NCBI GenBank assembly: GCA_018343915.1
Contig: JABRWF010000008.1
Coordinates: 1,426,001 to 1,490,000 of the forward strand
Origin: Agroathelia rolfsii
Lineage: Eukaryota; Basidiomycota; Agaricomycetes; Amylocorticiales; Amylocorticiaceae
Direction of reading: 5' to 3'
DNA length: 64,000 bases
How positions within the stretch are numbered: the first letter of the stretch is position 1; each line of letters begins with the position of its first letter. The position numbers and the translations under genes are program-made. The notes beneath the pieces were generated by a model, which worked only from the letters and a program-made list of their open reading frames with translations, ran no database searches and had not been told where the DNA came from. Below are positions 34,668-46,333 of this stretch, piece by piece.

Positions 34668-35386
34668 GATGCAGAAGGCGCGCTGTTTTGGTAGGGCTTG
34701 AAGCATGATGATGATCATCCGTTCTTACATGTATTAGTATAGACTTCTGGTTAAGAACCAGATGCATTTACCATAACCCCGATATCGGGGTCGCACTGTC
34801 CACTACATGTATTTATCTACCCAAAAATAGACGTGCCTGAAGATGAGCATGCCCAAATCTCTTGCTAGTCTCTATTGAGTTCACTTACCTCATCCAAAGG
34901 TTTATATTGCTCACTCGTTATCTGATAACGCATGGTTTTAGATGACGTAGCATCTATCAATCATCTTTAACCGTGAAGCGAGTGGGACTGTTTCAGGAAT
35001 CATCGCTAGTTTCCTACCGTCTGCTGAATACACTCAAATACTAGTAATAGTACTCGTACTAACTTAGACACATTCTCACGGCTTTGTGTCTCTATAAAAT
35101 CAAAGCTATGGATAGCGGTCTACAGCCCAGACTGTGAAGTTGACAGGATGATGAAATGGCACGATAAGTGCTGATATAAGCATGATGACCTCATTTGATA
35201 ATTTTCAGGCAGATAGCTGAATTGCGCCGCCATTACACTATTGTAGCCGACGTAAAGAACACATGCATCTTCATATAAGAACGAACCCTAGTTCTATCAT
35301 CGGCCCGTGTAGACTTATCGGTGCAAACCTTTGTGTTTGCAGTGGTCGCCCTGCCCTTGTAGTGTACTACGACGTCTGTCAGTGGT
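34668..35386. other. intergenic with a 16-bp palindrome
   Basis: No gene seen. ACCCCGATATCGGGGT at 34776-34791 is a perfect 16-bp palindrome about 110 bases past the C2 gene stop. It may belong to the 3' end of that gene or be a regulatory site. Confidence 0.5.
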
Positions 35387-38300
35387 ATGTCTGACCCAGA
35401 GTCTCAGTCCCGCGAAAAAGTGGTGGACCGAGAGTCTATCGACGAGAAAGACGAGCAGGACTTGGAGGCGGCCAATGCCAACTTGAACGCTGCCAGTACT
35501 TCCGCAACAAATGCCAAGGAAACTCCCGCCGGGGTCTCATCCAGGATTGCTAACGTTCAATTAGACCGCGGCGGTCAAGATGACGAGTCCAACTATATCT
35601 TCCGAAGACACTGGTGGCAACTCTGGTAGTTTTTCTCAGATGGCTTAGCTCGGCATCAGGGGCTCAGTTTGTCTTCCTATGCACGTACTCTAATCAGGTT
35701 ACCCAAGGATCCTCCACCTCCACCACCAGACTCATTGGAAGATGCTCCGGTAGGCATACTTTGCGGTATAACGCTGTCTATGGTATATATTCAAACTTGA
35801 TGAACATTTAGATTATCCCAGTCATAGAAGCCTCACTGTTATCCAAACTTACCTACACATGGATCACGCCCATAATGGTATAGTTCTTCATAATGGTTGT
35901 CATTAGTTTCATTTCCGGATTTAATACGTTTGCGCTCAGGTTTTGGGCTATCAGCGCACCCTGCAAGCGTCCGATTTGTGGAGGATGGACGAGTCTCGCG
36001 AAGCAGGGGTCCTGACTGCCAAATTAGACGCCGCATGGGATCGACGCGTCAAGAAAGCTGCGCTATGGAACGAGCGACTTGCTAATGGAGAAATCCATCC
36101 CAGTCTTTTCAAGCGTGCTGTATGGTCCTTTAAAGCTCTGTCTTCTCCCAGCTCTTTCGGCGAGCGTCGCGCTGGGTTGGAAACACACTGGCGGGATGTC
36201 GATGGCCGCAAACGGGCTAGCCTTGCGTGGGCATTGAATGATACGCTTGGAAAGGACTTTTGGCTTGGTGGTATTTTCAAGGTTATCGGCGACACATCAC
36301 AGACCATGGGTCCACTGGTGGTCAAGGCAATCATCAAGTTCAGCCAGAAGCGGTACCAAGCCCAACAAGATGGCATTAAGCCCCCGAGTATGGGAGATGG
36401 TGTTGCCATGGCTATTGGGGTGTTCTGTATAACTGTTATGGCCAGCGTTTGTCAGCATCAGGTTAGTATTCATTTGGCTCTTAAATGGATTCTATCGTTA
36501 AATTGAGCGATTATAGTTTTTCTGGAGGTCGATGACCACAGGTGTCCTGGCGCGAACGGCTCTAACGGGGTCGATTTATCGTCGTGGCATGAGGCTTACA
36601 GGGAAGGAGAGAACGAAGATCACCAACGCTAAGCTTATCAATCACATTTCGACCGATGTATATTGTGCTGTTAGTCGATCGACATAATTGTTTGCTAACT
36701 GTGAATCCAGGTCAGCCGTATAGACGCTTGTGCACAGTGGTTTGTGAGTAACTTGATTTGGATTTCTATTGTCTTTTACTCACCTAGATTTCCTTAGCAT
36801 GCTGGTCTGTTTTTCTAATTATAATAATACCTTTTTATTCTCATACGAACGCCATTCAATAGCTTGGACTGCCCCCATTCAGGTTATGGTTTGTCTCATA
36901 GTGCTCTTGGTTGACATGGGTCCTTCTGCTTTGGCTGGTATGCATGTATTCGCTGCTCTGGATTATAATTGACCTCTCCGTAGGCTTTGCTCTCTTTGTA
37001 CTCATGGTCCCTATCCAAGAACAAGTCATGGCCCTACAATTCAGTGTAGGCCGCAAGTTCATGCGCTGGACTGACCAGCGGGCAAAGCTTTTACTCGAAG
37101 TATTAGGCGCTATGAGAGTGGTCAAATATTTTTCCTATGAGCAGCCTTTCCTCAAAAGTTCGTTCTGCTCATATTTTATGCTATATTGCAACGTTCAAAG
37201 TTCTCGATAAATTACTAGGATTGTATGGCATTAGGAAGCAGGAGCTCAAGGGCGTTAGTAAGACCCAGATGGCGCAGGCTGGAAAGTAAGTATTTATTTC
37301 TCAAAAAAACTATAAAGTTTAGGATTCCCCTCGTGCTGAAGATTTTGTCACAATTCTGTGTAAAGCCTTGCTCTAGCCTTCTCCATCCCTGCTCTAGCCG
37401 CAACACTCGGATTCCTGACTTACACTCTCACCGCGCACCAGCTCAACGCAGCCACTATATTCTCTTCTCTTTCTTTGTTCCAGCTACTGCGACAACCGCT
37501 TTTGTTCCTGCCACGTTCGCTTTCGGCGACTATGGATGCACGCAATGCGATCCAGCGCCTACTGCCCATATTCGACGCGGAGCTCGTGCAAGAAGAGCTC
37601 ATTGTCATCGATAAAGAGCAGGAGTTAGCCATTAGCGTCAAGGGAGCTTCCTTCACCTGGGAGGAAGTGCTCAGGGAGAGCGAGGAGGTAAAAGGCAAGG
37701 ACGGTAAGGGGAGTAAGAAAGGAAACCTGTCGAGAAAGCATTCATTCGATGAGGCTGTCAAGGAGCCTACACCTGAGAAACCGTTCGAGATGCGCGATAT
37801 AAATTTGGAGGTTAAGCGTGGGCAACTGGTGGCTGTTGTTGGGCGTGTAGGCTGTGGCAAGGTTAGTATCTGGACGTGTCTACGCCTCCAGGTGTTTAAA
37901 AGCTGAATATATGCGCCCCTTCTCTCTTTCAATAGTCGAGCCTGTTACATGGCCTTGTGGGCCAGATGAGGCGTACGGCAGGCAATGTGACTTTCGGAGG
38001 CTCGGTTGCTTTCTGTCAACAGACCGCTTGGATTCAAAATGCTACTCTCGTATGTAATATCATCTTTGACATGAGATGATACTCATGATATCTGTAGCGG
38101 GACAACGTCTTGTTTGGTCAAGGGTTCGATGAAGAACGGTATTGGCAAGCTCTTGAAGCGTCTTGTTTGATCCCGGATCTGCAGGTTCTGCCCGACGGTG
38201 ACCTGACGGAGGTGAGTAGTCTGAACATGAAAAATAGATGTATATTTACAATACATCTATAGATTGGGGAAAAAGGTAACCGGACTATACTTGAATCGAG

Positions 38301-41300
38301 GAATCAGTGTTGAGTCATACTCCGTATATAGGTATCAATCTCTCAGGCGGTCAGCGAGCAAGAGTAATAAAACAATTTGGTCTCCTCAATATCACCAATT
38401 ACTAATTATTCTACAGGTCAACATTGCCAGAGCTTTGTATTCAAACGCCGATGTAGTCGTTTTTGATGACCCATTATCAGCAGGTACATCTCATTCTCGT
38501 TAAGTGCACTCTATGTTGTCAACTAATGGCATTTATTCAATAGTGGACGCACATGTTGCGAAAGCGCTCTTGGAAGGCGCTATCATTCAACATCTACGAA
38601 ACACCGGAAAATCGGTGCTGCTCGTGACCCATGCATTGTATTTCCTTCCGCAGTGTGATTATATTTATGCACTATCGAACACCGGAAGAATCGGCGAGCA
38701 AGGCACCTATGCAGATCTCATTGAACGGGATGGGGAATTTGCAAGGCTTGACCGAGAGTTTGGTGGAAACTCAACGCCTGAGAACCAAGGCGAAGAGATA
38801 GAAGAGGTCAAACCGGCTAACATCATTAGCACCAATGAAGTGTACGATGCTGTGAAGGCTAAATCTACGAGAGCAGCAGCCGTGGGTACGGGAAAACTAG
38901 AGGGACGTTTAACAATTAAGGAGAAGAGGACAACTGGATCCGTCTCTTGGAAAGGTATTCAATTGACCTTACCCATTGAATTCAAATAACTAATCATCAA
39001 TTTAGTCTATTTGACATACTTCGCTGCTGGCCGTGGACAATTCACTCTACCTTTCATCATCCTATTCATGCTTCTTATGCAGGGTAGCCAAATTATGAAT
39101 TCGTACACTTTGGTTTGGTGGGAAGTGAAGTAAGTGTTTCGTAAATCAATTGAGTGCATGGCCGAAATTAATGATTCATATTTTCTTTTATCTAGTCACT
39201 GGAACAAGCCCAATTCTTTCTACCAAATTCTGTGAGCAACTATGACCTTTTACCAGCTAGTTCGTCATTAATATTGCATTGATAGCTACGGTTGCCTGGG
39301 CGTTGCACAAGCTACTTTTACATTCTTTTTGTAAGCTAATATCCTCTCTTATAGCTGCACTCACTGACTTTTTTTTGTAGAGGCGTCTCCGTGAACATCA
39401 TGTCCTACTACGTATCTCGAAATTTACATCATCAATCTATCTACAATATTTTTCACGCGCCCATGTCCTTCTTCGATACTACAGTATGTTATTTATCATT
39501 ACTACCCTCCTATTGCACCGCATCTAATTTTCCTGTAAAGCCATTAGGTCGTGTTTTAGGTGTCTTCGGGAAAGACGTAGACAGTAAGATGTTATCAACT
39601 CATGATCCTCTGTATTTTTCTCACACGCTATGTAGCCATCGACAATCAGCTACCTAGTGCGTTTGTATCTTCAATCCTCATTTGATTTCACTGACGATGT
39701 TATCATTTATTAGCATCTATGCGCATGTGTAAGTTGCCTGAATGTACCATTCATTGAACAGAAGAGCTAATGAATGCTTTTAGTCTTGTTGCAGGTTGCA
39801 AACGTCATTGGAGCTGTAATCCTAATTTCTACACTAGAACACTACTTCCGTGAGACGACCTCATTAATCTTGGATTCCCTTTCTCTGACACCGACGTTGC
39901 AGTGATTGTTGTTTTCCTTGCTGGTTTCGGCTACAAGCATTTTCAGAACTTTTATAGCTCGAGCGCTCGAGAGATGAAACGATTAGGTGTGTAAAGCGTT
40001 AGTCTTCAGTTTTTTTTTTAACACCTGACCTACTTCCTATAGATGCTATGCTTCGTTCCTTGCTCTATGCACACTTCTCCGAATCATTGTCTGGGTTAGC
40101 TACCATTCGTAGCTACGGTGCAACGGAACGATTCATCCGAGAGGACTGGAATTATGTTGATCTGGAGAACCGGGCTTTGTTTCTCACTGTCACTAATCAG
40201 AGGTAAAACCGGTTTGCCCATTGAGGTTTTGCCAGCTTAAGCTCGTCATTCCATAGGTGGATGGCTGTTCGCCTTGATTTCATAGGAGCAATCCTTGTGT
40301 TTTTCGTCAGTACTGTGCATCGTCAACAGGTCCATATATATATATACTTATGATCAATTTAATATAGATCGCTATTTTCGCTGTATCTGGTGTCTCGGGA
40401 ATCAATCCGTCCGAGATCGGTCTCGTCTTGACTTATATGACAAGTATTACCCAGATGCTGGGCATGTTGACCCGACAGTCTGCTGAGGTCGAGGTAGGTC
40501 TGACAGATGTACAACCTACCATATCGGTTTTGACGCCATCTTAGAACTACATGAATTCTGTCGAACGAGTTGTGCATTATGCCCGCAGTGACATAATCCC
40601 ACAAGAAGCGCCCCATGAAATCGAAGACAAACGCCCACCTACTCAGTGGCCACAATCTGGTGCCATAGAATTTAAGGATATCAAGATGAGCTACAGACCT
40701 GGATTACCGAATGTTTTGCACGGCATATCTATGCATGTGTCTGGCGGAGAGAAGATTGGCGTGGTGGGAAGAACTGGCGCAGGTTTGATGGGTTTTTTTA
40801 ACTCTTTGAACGGAGTGGTGATGTGCTGACTACTTGTGACAGGTAAAAGCTCATTGATGTTGGCATTGTTTAGAATCGTAGAGTTGTCCGAAGGCTCAAT
40901 TTGCATTGATGGGTAAAGTTGTTCTGTATTAGAGGACATGGCAGAAAATTGACCGCGTTTCTAGTGTCGATATTGCGTCTCTCGGACTTACAGATCTCCG
41001 CAGCAAGATTTCTATCATCCCTCAAGAGGTGAGCAAATGTTATTGTAGCATTACAGAAGCTTTATTTAACAAACCACATTACGCAGCCTCTATTGTTTAG
41101 TGGAACTGTGCGTTCGAATTTGGATCCTTTTTCTCTATACGACGATGCTCGTTTGTGGGATGCGCTACGCCGTTCCTATTTGGTTGATGGCGAATCAGCA
41201 AACGAAAAGATGTCTTTCGAGGATGACGAGACTATTGGTCGCAACCAAATCAATCGATTCAGTTTGGATACGATCATCGAAAGCGAGGGTGCCAATCTGA

Positions 41301-41814
41301 GCGTTGGGCAGAGATCTCTTTTGAGCTTAGCTAGGGCCTTGGTCAAAGATAGCAAGGTTGTCGTCATGGACGAAGCAACGTGAGTCTCTAGACTGATTAT
41401 AAATCCCGTTTTCCTAATCTAACTTTTGCGATCCCTCCAGTGCATCCGTCGATCTCGAGACGGATAGCAAGATACAACGCACCATTCAGACTCAGTTTAA
41501 AGATAGAACATTGCTCTGTATCGCTCGTGCGTACTTGTTCAACCTTTTTTCCATTTTATTTATTTTATATTGAATGGCTTGGGCGTAGATCGGCTGCGGA
41601 CAATCATCTCATATGACCGCATTCTGGTTCTTGATGCGGGGAAAGTTGTCGTGAGTAATTTCCGCTCAGTTTCCTTGGAGTGAAATATTAAGCTTTCCGC
41701 AAGGAATTTGATACACCGTTGAGATTATTTATGAAGGAGGATGGCGTGTTTCGGAGCATGTGCGAGAGGAGCAGCATCTCTCAGGCGGATGTCGAGAGAA
41801 GCGTGTTCCAATAG
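35387..41814 (+). CDS. ABC transporter, ABCC/MRP (Yor1-like) full transporter
   Basis: A full-length transporter in about 25 or more small exons, start 35387, stop 41812-41814, roughly 1,400 residues. Domain order: acidic cytosolic N terminus with a poly-Pro stretch, LLSKLTYTWITPIM leading into membrane domain 1, NBD1 (GRVGCGKSSLL Walker A, LSGGQRARVNIARALY signature, VVVFDDPLSAVDAHV Walker B, THALYF switch), linker, membrane domain 2 (FGYKHFQNFYSSSAREMKRLDA, GLATIRSYGA), and NBD2 (GRTGAGKSSLM, LSVGQRSLLSLARAL, VVVMDEATASVD, IAHRL). There is no extra N-terminal TMD0, as in Yor1. Introns cut both Walker A motifs. A 7-nt exon (36798-36804) is needed to join the WF and WTAPIQV blocks. It should export organic anions or drugs at the plasma membrane or vacuole. 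Confidence 0.9.
36798..36804 (+). other. predicted 7-nt microexon of the ABC transporter
   Basis: CATGCTG, preceded by TTCCTTAG and followed by GTCTGT. Using it joins the upstream exon (phase 0, ending QWF) to the next exon (CTTGGACTGCC) in frame as QWF-HAA-WTAPIQV, matching the conserved family sequence. The flanking introns are then about 52 and 59 nt, normal for this genome. Without it the two exons are out of phase. Confidence 0.65.
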
Positions 41815-42489
41815 ATTTAGAATTTACTATAGACGTAATATTTAGTGTCCCGATTTTTCGTACATAGCTCTACCCTATTAAGCGCATATATAGAGTTGGT
41901 AACGTTTATTAGTACCTACGAGTGATGATATACCCATTAATTCATGGGAAATTCACGATCAAACCAATAATCTGAAATTCAAAGAGAAAGTTGGTTGGAA
42001 TTGAAGCTGTTCGTAAATAAAATAAAATAAAATAAAATAAAATAAAAAACGATATGATGCATCCATAGAACTGAGAATATTTCAAGGTAAGATGCAGAGC
42101 CTGAGTAAGTAATCAAATATGCTTATTCAACTTACCTCACATTGGAGTTAGTGAACTCGACGATCAAAACCCGTCAATGTGGTTGCGCGCTTTGTTGTGA
42201 TCTTTGGGATAATTTACCTAACGGATTAGGTCATAGTCCTCGCTGTGGGCACAAGTAAAATTACCTGCTGACAAAACGCCGGTCGGACGCACTCTCCGTT
42301 CTTTTGGGCGATATCGATGATAATCTGCATACCGGATGTGCTACTGGTTCTGGAAATTGCTCTCACAACGGCATAATGACTCGATTCGTGAACAAGGTTA
42401 TATATTCTCACGGAGCTTTCGCGAATTCAGTTCACACCCATCCCCGTTCACTCGGCCTGTTCCCCTAAGAAATTTGTCCATCTACTACC
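41815..42489. other. intergenic with (AAAAT)n repeat
   Basis: No gene seen. A pentanucleotide AAAAT-type repeat, about seven units, lies at about 42014-42047. It separates the ABC transporter from the acetyltransferase. Confidence 0.55.
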
Positions 42490-43185
42490 ATGACCGTTCC
42501 AGCACTCCCTACATCGGCCGATTGGAACACATCTTTCTGTTTCCCACTAAACTACGATCATCTTCAAGATGAGAGGATCGCACTCATCCCATTCATACCG
42601 AGTGAACACCTCCCAAGTCTGATAGAGGCCTTCCCTACACAAGCTTTGTACCTCCCGTTCGACTTTACACCAGAATCTTTCCTAGAGTGGACGAAGCCAA
42701 TATTCGGCAGCAATGACACCAATATCCTCTTCGCCGTCATAGATAAGGAGTCATCCAAGTTTGCCGGAACGATGGGTATGTTCTACACATCGAGGAGGGA
42801 TTATTCTACCGAGTTTGGTCCCGTGATCACCATACCCGCGTTTCAGAAGACGTACGTCAGTACACATGCGGTTGGGGTGCTACTCAAGCATTGCCTTGAA
42901 ATCCCATCGCAAGGAGGAATTGGAATGAGGCGTGTTCAGTGGCAGGCTCACCCGCTAAACGTCGCCTCTATACGCTTGGCCGAGCGTATGGGTTTCACGC
43001 TCGAGGGAATCGTAAGATGGAGCTTCGTACTCCCAGAGGGACGGGAGGGCGAACAGGCACTAGAACCACGAGAGGGAGACCCAGTGGGTCGTCCAGGAAG
43101 ACATAGCAAGCTGCTTTCCTTATGCTGGGATGACTGGGAGAATGGTGGAAGGGAGAAAGTGCAGGCATTACTGGACCGGAAGTAA
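42490..43185 (+). CDS. GNAT-family N-acetyltransferase
   Basis: A single exon of 231 residues, unusual here where most genes are split. The RimJ/RimL-like layout is visible: RIALIPFIPSEHLPSLIEAF near the N terminus, LFAVIDKESSKFAGTMGMF (central strand), VSTHAVGVLLKHCLE (acetyl-CoA-binding helix region), and RVQWQAHPLNVASIRLAERMGFTLEG (the asparagine-rich turn and GF motif that close the fold). There is no signal peptide or membrane segment. The substrate is unknown; relatives acetylate protein N termini, polyamines or small molecules. A/T-rich TAAAAA repeats follow the stop (43220-43240). Confidence 0.88.
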   Translation: MTVPALPTSADWNTSFCFPLNYDHLQDERIALIPFIPSEHLPSLIEAFPTQALYLPFDFTPESFLEWTKPIFGSNDTNILFAVIDKESSKFAGTMGMFYTSRRDYSTEFGPVITIPAFQKTYVSTHAVGVLLKHCLEIPSQGGIGMRRVQWQAHPLNVASIRLAERMGFTLEGIVRWSFVLPEGREGEQALEPREGDPVGRPGRHSKLLSLCWDDWENGGREKVQALLDRK

Positions 43186-44181
43186 TGATGGTCTGTTGTT
43201 ACACATTCCCTTGGACCGCAAAAATAAAAATAAAAATAAAAAAATTGTAAATTTCGACCTGGGCGCATGAGTAGTGCCAATATTTGTATTTGTTGGATAG
43301 AACGTTATTTATGATATAGCAATTGTGAAAAGTGTGATGGAGCTTTCCCAAGGCAGAAATACATCAATAGAGGAGGCTAACGACCGAGTATCTTTTTGAG
43401 ATGAAGTCGGGAATTTTTGCTACTTATCAGGTCAAAGATTTATGGTAATAAGCCCAAATAAAAGAACTCTATCTTCACAGAATCGCAGCAATTACCGCCA
43501 AGACAAGGTATCAAAATACCGACACATTGACCATGGAGTGCATTCTCTCAGGGAGTCACAGGCACTGCAAGACTTCTCGTGGGTTAAATAACATAGGCAG
43601 ACATCTGAAGAAGTTGAGGGTAGTCCGATTGTCATTTTTCGATAAGATGTGTGAGTCATGGCGAATAACTCGAAAGAGTTGGTGTAATCACGTTGTCCCA
43701 GGGGTGGCCAAAGGGGCTGAAATTTCCGCCACCGCTACGGTTGCCGACGGCTCGTGTATTCATTATTTGCCACTTGCCACTTATTAATACTTTTCTAAAA
43801 AACAGGCCATTACCACGACTGACCAATGTAATGCAACGACATGCACAAGTCATGTAATTGTCTATTTTCTCGGGGGCGTGTATACTTGCAAATGTTTCAT
43901 TCGCATGAATGAGAAAGCACAAGTCAATACACAATGTCTAGGCCACTGAACGCAACTTCATCACTTCATCTGTCAAACATTGGCTTCGTGAAACTCTTGA
44001 TAATTTCCTTCTTCCCTGCACGCCTCCTCTTCCCCCTAAGGTACTCGTCTCAGAACCACCAATACCACAGACAACGATTATTTCTAAGAAAGTTGATACC
44101 CGCTTCATGCTTTCGGCCTTCACGTTTGCCCACCTACAGACACTCATCCCTACATATCCTATTACCAAATTTTCTAGCAAC
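43186..44181. other. intergenic, no gene seen
   Basis: About 1 kb. It contains a TAAAAA simple repeat at 43221-43245 and otherwise only short, featureless open frames. Confidence 0.45.
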
Positions 44182-45364
44182 ATGGCGAGCAGGTCTTCCT
44201 CTCTTAGAACAAGCGAATCGCTTTCTATTACGTTCTCTCGCGAGTTTCTCAATGCTCTAGAGCTTTCTGACGAATATACTACATCTGAATTGTCTACATC
44301 TACCGCAGACGAAGAGCCTCGTTACTTTGATTCATGGTTTCCTTGGTCTCCGCAGTGTCATGATGACAATCTTTTGGAAGATATCCAGGATACTACTTGT
44401 AAGCTTGGACCCTATCTCACTACCCAGGTTCAATGCATCTCATGATTCACTATTGGCAGGGTTTGACCTCGCCGTCTCGCAGGAATACGGCTCTGATCCA
44501 CTTGCCAAAGCTTTCATGTATGCAAGCGGTGATCCCTCCGTTTCCTATCACTATTCGTCTGCCATGCGTCTTCCTATGACCATAAAGTCCAACATTACGA
44601 AATTTCAAGTTCCTGTTGTCGATAATTGGTCAACAGTTCGACTTTCAGTCGCCGATGTTGAAACACCTGATCCCTCTCTGAGTCTAGCTCAAAAGTCGCA
44701 GCTTCCTCATGTTAAATCCTTGAATGATTCTTCTCGCTTTTCTCCCTCTGTCTTTGACAACTGCGCTATAAAAGATGCTCGTGAAAAACAAGATGTTGCG
44801 GTTATTTCGTCCTCCGAAGATGACCGTATCGACTTATCATCCGTGCCGACTCAGGATCTCTCGTTGTATCTTCCCACTATACCCTCACTGGCTAGTTGGA
44901 GAGAGCTCAAGGCGGCGCATGATGCAAAACACGCTGACCTTGAGTCAAGTGTTGACAAGCCACCTCATTCACACCGCCTGTATCCCATGAACGGACTGAA
45001 GCGAAGTCCCGCCATAAGACGCAAACACAATACTTCTGACAATTTTACATCGATTGCCAGGCGCACAAGTGCAACTCGCCAGCACCATGATCGTCGGTCC
45101 TTGCCCACGGTGGACTCATCTCGAGCTCATCGTGGCCATACAGCTGCTAGCTTGAGCTTTCCAAGGCAATATTCTCCAGCATCCAGAACACCCAATGCAA
45201 CACTGAAAGAAAACATAATCCCATGCAATCGTAGTACGACTTCGGTGGACGCTGCTAAAAATCCTCAACTCGTATCCCAATCGCTAGAGGTCACTACAAA
45301 AAACAGTCGTACCTCACTTCTCATCTCCGTGACGCCTTTGACCATTTATAAACACTACCTATGA
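44182..45364 (+). CDS. unknown Ser/Thr-rich protein
   Basis: Two exons (44182-44398, 44460-45364) join in phase (codon TGG) to 373 residues. The protein is hydrophilic, Ser/Thr-rich and mostly disordered, with acidic patches in the first half (DEEPRYFDSW, DDNLLEDIQ) and basic, Arg-rich patches in the second half (LKRSPAIRRKHN, RRTSATRQHHDRR). A short ordered motif may be the YLPTIPSLASWRELKAAHDAKH stretch at about 235-256. I do not recognise a domain. The charge pattern would suit a nuclear or scaffold protein, but that is a guess. Confidence 0.6.
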
Positions 45365-46333
45365 ACTTGACCGAACTTGCGTGCTCCTTCGCCCCATGAC
45401 AGTCCTATATCTGGCTTTTTCTTTAATCCTATTTTCCTGTCGCCCTTTGATTATTGCATAGTCAAATAATCTATGTTGACTATCGATCAACAAACATCTA
45501 CTGTACTATCTGGCTTCTATACTATTTCTACATTCATTCTGATTTTACTTTGTATCGATTCGCAACAATCCTTGTATATAATATAAATTGGGTATTTTCC
45601 CACCGGACGAATACCTATTCGCCGAAGATACTACATGGTCATTATAAAACGTCTTATTGCAGCTCCTGGCAAACTGTGCCTTCATTTTGTGTTTTGATTA
45701 TCTTGGCGCTAATATATGACCCTGAAGGAGCTGTTTGTCGGCCAACCCGCCCATGCTTGGGGATCTAATATATACCGTCATGCTCACACGCTGTAGCTGT
45801 TAAAGGTTCATTTGATCTTTCAGGTACTGCACAGAGATGAGTTAGGCCAAAAGCGGCTGCTTGCCAAGTTGAGAAGCTAATTGATCGCGTTTTGCAAGTT
45901 TGCGTGGTATGGAAAAGCCAACACCGGTCCTATGTTTCAAGCGAACAGCATGTTTTTATCTTTGTGAAACCCGCGGTGTTATCATAGTCCAGTAACTTGT
46001 TAGTTTACCGGATGATCATGCTTGCAAGACTCTAATGATGGCTATCACGACACTGATACCTAAACAATCATTCTGGCTTTCAATATTACTTTTCATTGAA
46101 TAAGTATTTGCATGAATGGATGTATTTGAAGAAATCGTCTAAAAGAACAAGCTTTCTCTTTGCTTTACTTTATGCAGTAAGCTAGACCGGCTAACCGATA
46201 AATATATACCAACGGTATGACCCCTTTTCGAAGATAGAATAGATACAACATGATACAACACGGCCAAAGGAACAACGATGGCGATGGATGTAGCCTAGCA
46301 AAAAAAAAATATGACAACAATACCTCCCACTAT
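45365..46333. other. intergenic, convergent 3' ends
   Basis: About 970 bases between the unknown gene (+) and the P450 (-). No gene, RNA or repeat was supported apart from a 9-base A run at 46301-46309. Confidence 0.45.
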
